Shown here piece by piece: positions 7,599 through 14,055 of a stretch of DNA of 26,321 nucleotides. Positions within the stretch are counted from its first letter, which is position 1. Each line of letters begins with the position of its first letter. The position numbers and the translations under genes were made by a program. The DNA lies in assembly GCA_051747785.1 (NCBI GenBank), contig JBNJGN010000008.1, forward strand, positions 1-26,321, read 5' to 3'. The DNA is from SKVL01 sp051747785. GTDB lineage: Bacteria > Patescibacteriota > Minisyncoccia > Phycocordibacterales > CSBR16-193. The notes under the pieces were generated by a model, which was not told the DNA's origin, did no database searches, and saw only the letters and a program-made list of their open reading frames with translations.

Positions 7599-8090
7599 TG
7601 GTAGGGGGTCGCCCTCTACCAAACTGCTTTTTTGATCTTACGGTGTCTTGCGTGGTGAAAAAAGGGGAGGTTGTGTAAGTCTAACTTTCGCAAAAAGAGA
7701 ATAGAATTGACCTTTGGAAGTCATGGCCTGTGGAAGTCANNNNNNNNNNNNNNNNNNNNNNNNNNNNNNNNNNNNNNNNNNNNNNNNNNNNNNNNNNNNN
7801 NNNNNNNNNNNNNNNNNNNNNNNNNNNNNNNNNNNNNNNCGGTGTCTTGCGTGGTGAAAAAAGGGGAGGTTGTGTAAGTCTAACTTTCGCAAAAAGAGAA
7901 TAGAATTGACCTTTGGAAGTCATGGCCTGTGGAAGTCAGACTTCCACAGATTAAGAAGTATTTGAGGTGCAGATGTTTTTCAAAAGAGGCGAGGAAGGAC
8001 AAAATATTAGAAGTATCGTTTTTGGGGATGTCAGACATCCCCAAAAAACAAAAACCAAAAAGTGGTAGGGGGCGACCCCCTACCACTTTT
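7599..8090. repeat. Four-hairpin repeat element, copy B (interrupted by N gap)
   Basis: Second copy of the element at 3912-4214. Left end hairpin at 7599-7621 (one C-to-T change, a G-U pair in RNA), internal palindromes around 7928-7950 and 8023-8045, and right end hairpin at 8058-8090 with a 15-bp perfect stem and CGA loop. If the N run and the duplicated 99 nt are removed, the copy is about 293 bp, close to the 303 bp of copy A. It lies between rnc and smc. Confidence 0.75.
7740..7839. other. Run of 100 N (scaffold gap, probably spurious)
   Basis: Exactly 100 N. The 99 nt before it (7641-7739) are identical to the 99 nt after it (7840-7938). This is what is expected when two contigs sharing a k-mer-sized overlap are joined with a default gap instead of being merged. 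Confidence 0.85.
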
Positions 8091-8092
8091 TA
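8058..8092 (+). terminator. Hairpin plus T-tract at right end of repeat copy B
   Basis: 15-bp perfect stem beginning AAAAGTGGTAGGGGG, loop CGA, followed by TTTTTA. It could terminate the nusB-rnc transcript before smc. Confidence 0.5.
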
Positions 8093-8172
8093 TGGGGTGG
8101 GTTACATAAGGTTGACTCAGAGCGCGCGGGGGGAGGGGGTAGCCAGGTTATTATTTAAGCCACTTTTCCAAG

Positions 8173-8199
8173 TTCAAAAGGGCGGGGTTATGTTAGAAT
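8173..8199 (+). promoter_or_regulatory. Promoter of smc
   Basis: Extended -10 TGTTAGAAT (TGn at 8191-8193, TAGAAT 8194-8199), with a weak TTCAAA (8173-8178) upstream. The leader would be about 40 nt. Confidence 0.45.
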
Positions 8200-8246
8200 A
8201 AATACCCCCACCGTTGTTTTTAGTGTTCGGTTTGAAAAAATTTTTT

Positions 8247-10529
8247 ATGATACTCAAAAGATTAGAAGTTTCCGGATTTAAATCATTTGCTCATAAAGCT
8301 AAACTTGAATTCAATTGCCCCGTTACCGCTATTGTTGGTCCGAATGGCTCCGGAAAATCAAATGTGGCTGAAGCCTTTAGGTTTGTTTTGGGAGAACAGT
8401 CTTTCAAGTCAATGCGTGGTAAACGTGGGGAAGACATGATATTTAGCGGGACTGATAATGTTAGGCGGGCCAATGTTGCAGAAGTAACATTAACTTTTGA
8501 CAACTCCGATCGCCGATTTTCCAACATTGATTTTGATGAAGTCAGAATAGGTAGAGCAGTTCACAGGGATGGTGAGAATAATTACTTTATTAATGGCAGC
8601 AAAGCGAGACTAAAAGATATTATAGAGCTTCTCTCGGCTGTTCATATCGGCGCCTCTTCTCATCACATTATATCTCAAGGAGAGACAGACAGAATATTAA
8701 ATGCTAAACCTCTTGAGCGCAGGTCTATAGTGGAAGAGGCGCTAGGGCTTAGGGTATATCAGTATAAAAGGAAAGAGAGCGAAAAGAAGCTCCTGAAAAC
8801 GGAAGAGAATCTTAAAGAGGTAAAAGCTTTACGCCGAGAGTTGGCTCCTCGTATGAACTTCCTAAAGGAGCAGGTTGCTAAAATTGAACGTGCCAGAGCG
8901 ATTCAGAAAGAGCTTGAAGATAAATACAGAGAGTTCTTAAGAAGAGAGTATGTATATATAAAGGAGACTCGCAAGTCTCTAGATGAAGAGGAGAGGGGTC
9001 CTGAAGAGAGACTTCGTCAGACCGATGAAGAGATAAGCAGGTTAAAAGAAGAGATCTCCAGAGAGAACTCGGCCGAGCAGAAGAACTCTGAAATAGTTGA
9101 GCTTGAAGAAGCACAACAGAAGCTTGATGAGAAGAAAGGGGAGGTGTACCGAGATATTGGAAGATTGGAAGGCGAGATAAAATTTAGAAAGAGCAGACTT
9201 CAGAATTTAGGAAAAAGTAGTAATACTGAGCCATCGGTTCCGTGGAGCTCCGTCTCGTATTTTATAGAGGATATGTATATACAGATAGACCGTGCCGGAA
9301 GAGAAAAGGAGATAGAAGAGGTTCATGGAATATTGGAAGATATGCGGGGAAAGATAAGAGGGTTCTTGAACTCTTTTATTGACGGCTCATTTGATAACAG
9401 GGAAGAGTATCAGAACTTAGAAAACGAGCTTTCTGATCTGGAAGAGGAGATAGAGAAAAGACGCGCCGAAATGGAGTCTATAAAGAAGGAAATGGATGGA
9501 CTTTCTCAGAGAAGAAATGATCTAAGAAAAGAGATGGATAATGACCAGAGCGCCAGCAGAGAGGCGGAAAGGAGGATGTTTGAGTGTATGAGCGCTCAAC
9601 AGGAGCTACGCGGACAACTGGAGAGGATAAGGGGAAGAAGATCCCAATTGGAACGAGTTGATGCGGACTTCAAGAGAGAACTGCAGGACGCTGCCAATAT
9701 TCTCGGCTCTTTTATACTTGATTATAAAGAGTATGAAGTAAAGGACGAGGAAGGGAGAGTTATGTCTTTTGAAGAGATCCTGAGAGAATCAAGAGAAGAA
9801 CAGGAAAAGAGAAGAAAAGAGATAGAGAGGTCAAAGATAAGACTTGAGGAACTTTCTGTGGGTTCGCATAAAGAGATAACGGATGAGTATGAGGAAGTTA
9901 AGGAGAGAGACGAATTCTTGGCAAAAGAGGTAGAAGATCTAGAAGGATCAATGGATTCTCTTCGTTCGGTCATAGATGACTTGGAGGAGACCATAAGAGT
10001 TAGATTTGAAGAAGGGTTGGAGGGGATAAATTCTGTTTTCCATCAATTTTTTGTAGAAATGTTCGGCGGTGGGAGTGCGTCTTTGAGAAGAATCAAGGTG
10101 AAAACCAAGGGAGATAACTCTGCCGAAGGAGAAGAGGAAGAAGAGGAATCGGAACACGTTGAAGGATTGGAGATATCGGTATCTATTCCGAGGAAGAATA
10201 TAAAGGGCTTGCTTATGCTCTCCGGAGGAGAGAGGGCGCTTACTTCCATTGCCTTAATATTTGCTATGTCACAGGTAAATCCTCCGCCTTTCCTTATTTT
10301 AGATGAAACCGATGCGGCGTTGGATGAATCAAATTCACAAAAATACGGCGCCCTCATTGAAAGGCTGGCTGAACATTCTCAGCTTATCTTAATAACCCAC
10401 AACAGGGAGACTATGGCGAGGGCTGAGGTGCTATATGGTATCACCATGGATTCCGCTGGTACGTCAAAAATACTTTCAGTTAGAATAGGAGATGAGGGTC
10501 AGGTAGAGAAAAATGAAAGAGGGGAGTAA
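8247..10529 (+). CDS. smc: SMC-family chromosome segregation ATPase, short form
   Basis: Chromosome-organising ATPase. The head motifs are complete: Walker A GPNGSGKSN (31-39), R-loop region GEQSFKSMRG, signature LSGGE (658-662), Walker B LILDETDAAL (D686, E687), D-loop ALDESN, and the switch histidine in LITHNRE. The protein is 760 aa, whereas bacterial SMC is usually about 1150-1200. Two highly charged coiled coils (about 165-325 and 390-600) are joined by a ~60-residue linker (about 325-388) with no recognisable hinge domain or its glycine motifs. An acidic low-complexity loop (EEEEEESE) interrupts the C-terminal head. I chose the ATG at 8247 over the TTG at 8214, because MILKRLEVSGFKSF is the standard SMC start. 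RecN/SbcC-like ATPases are less likely given this N-terminus. Confidence 0.9.
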   Translation: MILKRLEVSGFKSFAHKAKLEFNCPVTAIVGPNGSGKSNVAEAFRFVLGEQSFKSMRGKRGEDMIFSGTDNVRRANVAEVTLTFDNSDRRFSNIDFDEVRIGRAVHRDGENNYFINGSKARLKDIIELLSAVHIGASSHHIISQGETDRILNAKPLERRSIVEEALGLRVYQYKRKESEKKLLKTEENLKEVKALRRELAPRMNFLKEQVAKIERARAIQKELEDKYREFLRREYVYIKETRKSLDEEERGPEERLRQTDEEISRLKEEISRENSAEQKNSEIVELEEAQQKLDEKKGEVYRDIGRLEGEIKFRKSRLQNLGKSSNTEPSVPWSSVSYFIEDMYIQIDRAGREKEIEEVHGILEDMRGKIRGFLNSFIDGSFDNREEYQNLENELSDLEEEIEKRRAEMESIKKEMDGLSQRRNDLRKEMDNDQSASREAERRMFECMSAQQELRGQLERIRGRRSQLERVDADFKRELQDAANILGSFILDYKEYEVKDEEGRVMSFEEILRESREEQEKRRKEIERSKIRLEELSVGSHKEITDEYEEVKERDEFLAKEVEDLEGSMDSLRSVIDDLEETIRVRFEEGLEGINSVFHQFFVEMFGGGSASLRRIKVKTKGDNSAEGEEEEEESEHVEGLEISVSIPRKNIKGLLMLSGGERALTSIALIFAMSQVNPPPFLILDETDAALDESNSQKYGALIERLAEHSQLILITHNRETMARAEVLYGITMDSAGTSKILSVRIGDEGQVEKNERGE

Positions 10530-10564
10530 TAGAAAAGATAAGGACATATAGCACTTGACGCTCT

Positions 10565-10593
10565 TTGTATTTGTAGTTTTAGTGTGGTACTGT
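10565..10593 (+). promoter_or_regulatory. Possible promoter of the tRNA cluster
   Basis: TTGTAT (10565-10570), a 17-nt spacer, and TACTGT (10588-10593) with TG-G before it (extended -10). A TTGACG also lies at 10555-10560. tRNA-Cys starts 20 nt downstream. Confidence 0.4.
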
Positions 10594-10612
10594 ATTAATC
10601 GTAGAAGCACAA

Positions 10613-10684
10613 GGCCTGGTGGCGAAGTGGTAACGCATCGGTCTGCAAAACCGACATTCGGGGGTTCGATTCCCCCCCAGGCCT
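10613..10684 (+). tRNA. tRNA-Cys(GCA)
   Basis: Acceptor GGCCTGG/CCAGGCC, anticodon stem TCGGT/ACCGA with loop CTGCAAA (anticodon GCA, 10645-10647), T-loop TTCGATT. The 3' CCA is not encoded. Confidence 0.95.
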
Positions 10685-10797
10685 CCGGCGGAAGTGTTGA
10701 TGTAAATTAATTTATAGTAAGCTTTTATTATGATCGTTAGCCTCGGCAGGACTGGAAAATTGAGGTTTTAACTGGTAATATTATCTAAATAAATTCT

Positions 10798-10882
10798 GCC
10801 GGGGTGATGGAATCGGTAGACATGAGAGACTTAAAATCTCTTGGGCAATTTGCCCGTGTGGGTTCAAGTCCCGCCCCCGGCA
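10798..10882 (+). tRNA. tRNA-Leu(TAA)
   Basis: Acceptor GCCGGGG/CCCCGGC, anticodon stem AGAGA/TCTCT with TAA anticodon, long variable arm GGGCAATTTGCCC (class II), T-loop TTCAAGT. The 3' CCA is not encoded. Confidence 0.95.
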
Positions 10883-10928
10883 CTAGTTAGTTATTTGAAA
10901 ACAGAATTTAAAAGAATACCAGAAACAT

Positions 10929-11001
10929 CCGCCCATAGCTCAGCTGGTAGAGCAGTCGCCTCTTAAGCGAACGGTCGTAGGTTCGAGTCCTACTGGGCGG
11001 A
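10929..11001 (+). tRNA. tRNA-Lys(CTT)
   Basis: Acceptor CCGCCCA/TGGGCGG, D-arm GCTC/GAGC, anticodon loop CTCTTAA (CTT), T-arm GTAGG/CCTAC with TTCGAGT. The first anticodon-stem pair (27-43) is a G-A mismatch. The 3' CCA is not encoded. Confidence 0.92.
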
Positions 11002-11048
11002 CAGATGGCAGTATTAAAGGCGAATAGTGAAAGAGGTCGTTTAATTCT

Positions 11049-11303
11049 GGAGCCGGTGTTGCAGTTCATGGAATTTAAGTTCGGTGTATTTGTATAAAGA
11101 CTGGTTACTTTTTTTAAAAATTAAGTTATTATAAGTAGTGCATTTGGGCGGGTGGTGAAATTGGTAGACACTTGAGCCTTGGAGCCGGTGTTGCAGTTCA
11201 TGGAATTTAAGTTCGGTGTATTTGTATAAAGACTGGTTACTTTTTTTAAAAATTAAGTTATTATAAGTAGTGCATTTGGGCGGGTGGTGAAATTGGTAGA
11301 CAC
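11049..11303 (+). repeat. 132-bp tandem duplication overlapping tRNA-Leu
   Basis: The 123 nt at 11049-11171 are repeated exactly at 11181-11303; the period is 132 bp. Each unit holds a degenerate tRNA-Leu 3' half (from GGAGCCGGTG), an AT-rich spacer, and a perfect tRNA-Leu(TAG) 5' half (from GGGCGGGTGG). The last unit runs into the intact tRNA-Leu(TAG). Confidence 0.9.
11146..11227 (+). pseudogene. Chimeric tRNA-Leu pseudogene
   Basis: The 5' part (acceptor GGGCGGG, D-arm, to about 11171) is identical to tRNA-Leu(TAG). The 3' part aligns only loosely to that tRNA: the anticodon stem is broken, the T-arm is degraded, and there is no 3' acceptor strand. It should not fold as a working tRNA. 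Confidence 0.75.
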
Positions 11304-11359
11304 GCCAGCCTTAGGAGCTGGTGCCGCAAGGCATGGAGGTTCAAGTCCTCTCCCGCCCA
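11278..11359 (+). tRNA. tRNA-Leu(TAG)
   Basis: Acceptor GGGCGGG/CCCGCCC, anticodon stem CCAGC/GCTGG with loop CTTAGGA (TAG), variable arm TGCCGCAAGGCA, T-loop TTCAAGT. The 3' CCA is not encoded. Confidence 0.95.
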
Positions 11360-11399
11360 CTAAAATAGAACTTTCGGGTTCTAAACCAACTTTGTCATG

Positions 11400-11418
11400 G
11401 GCAGCCTGCAGGGCTGCC
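11400..11418. repeat. Hairpin between tRNA-Leu and the island
   Basis: GGCAGCC/GGCTGCC with loop TGCAG, followed by TAAAAA. A smaller AGAAC/GTTCT hairpin precedes it (11367-11382). Either could end the tRNA transcript. Confidence 0.4.
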
Positions 11419-11424
11419 TAAAAA

Positions 11425-11467
11425 GAAACCCCTAACGCTGGCCGCGCCGAGTGCGCAGTGGCTTTGT
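11425..11467. repeat. Left inverted repeat of the DUF1704 island
   Basis: The 43 nt starting GAAACCCCTAACGCTGGCC match the reverse complement of 13562-13604 at 40 of 43 positions. Confidence 0.8.
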
Positions 11468-11527
11468 ACTTCTTCGTACGCATTCGGGTTTGTGGTGACG
11501 CGCCTCAGGTGCAGGCATCCGCCCGCG

Positions 11528-11621
11528 AGCAACCTCCAAAAGTTTCCTTATCATTTCTAAAAAAGCGGAAGGAGGTGTAGGGGAAGCCGCCAAAAAGATG
11601 AAAGGAAATTTTGGGGTTGCT
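11528..11621. repeat. Long imperfect inverted repeat (28-bp arms)
   Basis: The arm at 11528-11556 (AGCAACCTCCAAAAGTTTCC...) pairs with 11594-11621 with a few mismatches and bulges, enclosing 37 nt that contain a GCGG/CCGC inner stem. It lies just beyond the stop codon of the minus-strand gene at 11634 and may be its 3' structure. There is no T-tract. Confidence 0.55.
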
Positions 11622-11633
11622 AATTTATACTTC

Positions 11634-11935
11634 TTACTCTACTCGACTACCATTTTCATCCTCAAAGTAAAACTCGTGATTCAGCCTGTACTTTTCTTTC
11701 TCTCGATTTATAAGGTCTTGCTCCTCAGGACTTTCGGACTCTAATTCGTGCTCTTCAGAATCTTCATCCATACCACCTAGTCTTTCAAATCTTAAATCTT
11801 GTCTGGCCTCGTCCATATTTTTGTATTCTCTCAAAGGTTCTTTTGTTACCTCACCGGTCGCAATATTTCTTGCACACAAAGACAATTTTACTGGTTTACT
11901 GGTTTTTCTTGGGACGGTATTTTTTCAAATGACAT
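11634..11935 (-). pseudogene. Small acidic protein gene, frameshifted by an 8-bp duplication
   Basis: From the ATG at 11935 the frame reads MSFEKIPSQEKPVNQ and stops. Downstream a second frame stays open to 11634 (about 83 codons from a TTG), encoding a very acidic product ending HEFYFEDENGSRVE. The break falls on two tandem copies of CCAGTAAA (minus strand; 11887-11902). Removing one copy joins the frames into a protein of about 97 aa beginning MSFEKIPSQEKPVKLSLCARN. No family is recognised. The residues (RNIATGEVT, ERLGGMDEDSEEHELE) suggest a soluble acidic protein. It is divergent from the DUF1704 gene. Alternatives are expression from the internal TTG, or slippage between 8-bp copies as an on/off switch. 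Confidence 0.6.
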
Positions 11936-12021
11936 AAATAAATCGTTATTATAGCTTGTATTATTGTTCCGAGCTTCAAAATCTATTATTACACAGTCTA
12001 GCTATAGATTAACAAAAATTT

Positions 12022-12030
12022 TGCTATAAT
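12022..12030 (+). promoter_or_regulatory. Extended -10 promoter of the DUF1704 gene
   Basis: TGC followed by the perfect consensus TATAAT (12025-12030), ending 6 nt before the ATG. The transcript should be leaderless. No -35 is needed for an extended -10 of this quality, and none is evident. Confidence 0.65.
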
Positions 12031-12036
12031 ATTTTA

Positions 12037-13344
12037 ATGGAAAAAATACCTACACCAGAAGAAAAACTCGATAGCCGCTGGTATAAGCGTTTTGAGGAAG
12101 TTGCTTTTGAAGATTATGAAAAACTTACCGGTAAAAAAGAGGTACGGGAAGCGGAAAAAGGAAAGTTTTTGAGCGACGAAGTCGAAAACCCAACCCTTGA
12201 TTACCCCGAATTGGAATCATTTAATCTTGAGGAGCGAGAACAGGCCCTACTTGCTCTAAAAGAAGATGTATTGGAACTGGAACAAAACGATGCGGTAAGA
12301 AAGATATATCGTACAAAAATTAACGAATCGCTTGCCACACTACGTATGCTAAAGGCAGCACGAGAAGGTAACGATAAGATGTTTTCCCGGTACGCTGATT
12401 TTATATATGGCACTCCAGAAATCGCTGATATTGGTTATGTACTCGAACACGTCAAGGAGTTAATTCAAAAAAACTTACAATCTGAAGATCCAAACAAAGC
12501 TTTAGTTGCACAAAGATTACATGAAGTTTTTAGAGAAATATCATTACCGGCTGGGCATGGTGCCGACAAATCATTTTTGCCCGATGGTGAAGATATTCCG
12601 GGAAAGCTAGAATCGGTTGATGAAGCCGTTATTGCGTTTGAGGAAGCACTTCAGGAGATTGATGCTGTGGATTGGAAAGTGGTTGTTGATACTGAATCAG
12701 GTATCTCCAACTTTAGCGTCAGTCAAGAACATAAAGTTGTCCGTGTTCCAGCCGAAGACAAACTACTTGCCAGAAATATTAGTAAAAAGAAGTTAAAAGG
12801 ACTCATTGAACACGAAATCAAAACCCATGTCGCCAGGCGCAATAATGGCGAACGTTCCCGCCTACAACTGCTTGGACTCGGTCTGGATAGGTATTTAAGA
12901 GCTGAAGAAGGGATCGCCACTTATAACGAGCAACAAGTCACAGGAGCAAAAGAATTTGCAGGCGTTCCAAGATTTTTTTCAATAGCTTTAGCAAAAGGAA
13001 TAACTGGTGAAAAACTAGATTTTAGGCGTACTCATGAAATCATGTCTGACTATCGGTTACTAGCGTCACCAAAAAAAGACGTAACGTCAGAAGCAGCTGC
13101 TATAACAGCTTACAATGATTGTTTGAGGATTTTCAGAGGGACAACTTGTAAAACCCCAGGAGCAGTGTATCCAAAAGATATGTCATATTTTGGCAATCGA
13201 GCAATCTGGACTTTGGCATCAGAAAACAGTGATGTTGTGGAAACGTTCACGGTTGGAAAATACGATCCTAACAACAGTGAACATATTGCTTTATTGACTC
13301 AACTTGGAATCTTAGATCAAGACTTGGAGGATTTGAAAGAGTAA
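12037..13344 (+). CDS. DUF1704-family (MATCAP-like) putative metallopeptidase
   Basis: A 435-aa protein with the DUF1704 hallmarks: HEIKTH (259-264; family HEIGTH, a HExxxH zinc motif) and EEGIA (290-294; family QEGLA, giving the downstream Glu), with the typical LGLGLDRY segment between. The N-terminal ~200 residues are helical and charged. Eukaryotic relatives (MATCAP) remove the C-terminal tyrosine of tubulin; bacterial substrates are not known to me, so only a zinc-peptidase role is suggested. Arginine codons are mostly CGN, whereas the core genes around it favour AGA/AGG. The gene also lies between inverted repeats, which suggests horizontal acquisition. The promoter is leaderless, and the N-terminus MEKIPTPEEK resembles that of the divergent broken gene. 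Confidence 0.8.
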   Translation: MEKIPTPEEKLDSRWYKRFEEVAFEDYEKLTGKKEVREAEKGKFLSDEVENPTLDYPELESFNLEEREQALLALKEDVLELEQNDAVRKIYRTKINESLATLRMLKAAREGNDKMFSRYADFIYGTPEIADIGYVLEHVKELIQKNLQSEDPNKALVAQRLHEVFREISLPAGHGADKSFLPDGEDIPGKLESVDEAVIAFEEALQEIDAVDWKVVVDTESGISNFSVSQEHKVVRVPAEDKLLARNISKKKLKGLIEHEIKTHVARRNNGERSRLQLLGLGLDRYLRAEEGIATYNEQQVTGAKEFAGVPRFFSIALAKGITGEKLDFRRTHEIMSDYRLLASPKKDVTSEAAAITAYNDCLRIFRGTTCKTPGAVYPKDMSYFGNRAIWTLASENSDVVETFTVGKYDPNNSEHIALLTQLGILDQDLEDLKE

Positions 13345-13352
13345 AACTTCCT

Positions 13353-13379
13353 TAGGATTTGCGCGAAGTGCGAATCCTA
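13353..13379 (+). repeat. 12-bp hairpin after the DUF1704 gene
   Basis: TAGGATTTGCGC, loop GAA, and its complement (two G-U pairs). No T-tract follows, so its role as terminator is uncertain. Confidence 0.45.
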
Positions 13380-13408
13380 GTCATCACAAACTCGAACGAA
13401 GTCACTGA

Positions 13409-13491
13409 GCTCACCTGACAGCACCGCAGTAGCTTGCGCGAGCGGGCGTATGTCCGTGAGCGAGCTGTGCGGAGGTGCTGGAGAAGTGAGC
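13409..13491. repeat. Long composite hairpin in GC-rich intergenic DNA
   Basis: Nested complementary segments: GCTCAC (13409) with GTGAGC (13486-13491), CAGCACC (13419-13425) with GGTGCTG (13474-13480), CGCA/TGCG, AGCT/AGCT, and an inner CGAGCG-type stem. 13345-13675 holds no convincing gene; short open frames there follow the palindromes. Confidence 0.5.
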
Positions 13492-13561
13492 ATCTCCTCA
13501 TTACCACACAGTTGGTCTACGTGCAGCGCCTCGGGTGCCATCAGTCTAGAGAAAGTGATGA

Positions 13562-13604
13562 ACAAAGCCAATGCGCGCTCGGCTCGGCCAGCGTTAGGGG
13601 TTTC
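13562..13604. repeat. Right inverted repeat of the DUF1704 island
   Basis: Reverse complement of 11425-11467 with three mismatches. The two repeats are about 2.1 kb apart and bracket the broken small gene, the DUF1704 gene and the hairpins. Confidence 0.8.
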
Positions 13605-13675
13605 GTTGGAAATGAGTCCGAGCTTGGTACAATAAAGACACATAGGTCTTGAAAGTATATTATCTTTCAATAAAT

Positions 13676-13705
13676 AAAAAGCCCTTTTTAAGTTAAGGGC
13701 TTTTT
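13676..13705. terminator. Bidirectional terminator
   Basis: AAAAAGCCCTT/AAGGGCTTTTT, an 11-bp stem with an 8-nt loop and T-runs in both directions. It ends the infB-rbfA transcript (minus) and can end transcription from the island (plus). Confidence 0.9.
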
Positions 13706-13726
13706 ATTATTTCTTTTCTCTTTCTT

Positions 13727-14050
13727 TTAAATTTCCTTGGTTAGATCGTCTATTCTTTGGCGATATTTTTCGCCTTCATCTATGGAAAAAGAGATCAAGG
13801 GGATTGAAGATAGGCGAGTATTCTTTTTCATATATTCGGCGAATATGCCTTTTCCTCGGTTTAATTTTTTTAAAACGGAAGAACTTTCAGATTCGGGGTA
13901 GATCGTCACTTTGATATTCGCTTTGGATAGGTCGTCACTGACATCTACGGATGTTACCGTTATCATTGAATTACCGTACTGTTTCCCTGCCAGGTATTTG
14001 CTAGCGGCTTCATGGAGTGCGGAAGCGAACTTTTCTCTGTGGAATTTCAT
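13727..14050 (-). CDS. rbfA: Ribosome-binding factor A
   Basis: 30S maturation factor acting on the 5' end of 16S rRNA, 107 aa. KH-like core: FASALHEAASKYL in the first helix, ITVTSVDVSDDLSKANIKVTIYP in the strands, then RLSSIPLISFSIDEG (typical R-x-x-P-x-L-x-F-x-x-D) near the end. The ATG lies 5 nt after the infB stop, the classic infB-rbfA pair. A bidirectional terminator follows. Confidence 0.93.
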   Translation of the reverse strand: MKFHREKFASALHEAASKYLAGKQYGNSMITVTSVDVSDDLSKANIKVTIYPESESSSVLKKLNRGKGIFAEYMKKNTRLSSIPLISFSIDEGEKYRQRIDDLTKEI

Positions 14051-14055
14051 TAGAG

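Noticed and set aside
3911..8090. CRISPR array
   Set aside because: The repeats are two long copies 3.7 kb apart and hairpins without regular spacers; no cas genes.
11146..11310. Group I intron or archaeal-type intron in tRNA-Leu
   Set aside because: The 132-bp insert begins with an exact copy of the tRNA 5' half and is explained by tandem duplication; far too short for a group I intron and lacks its core.
13377..13670. Open frames of 60-97 codons on both strands after the DUF1704 gene
   Set aside because: They overlap each other and follow GC-rich palindromes; no start signal or recognisable motif.
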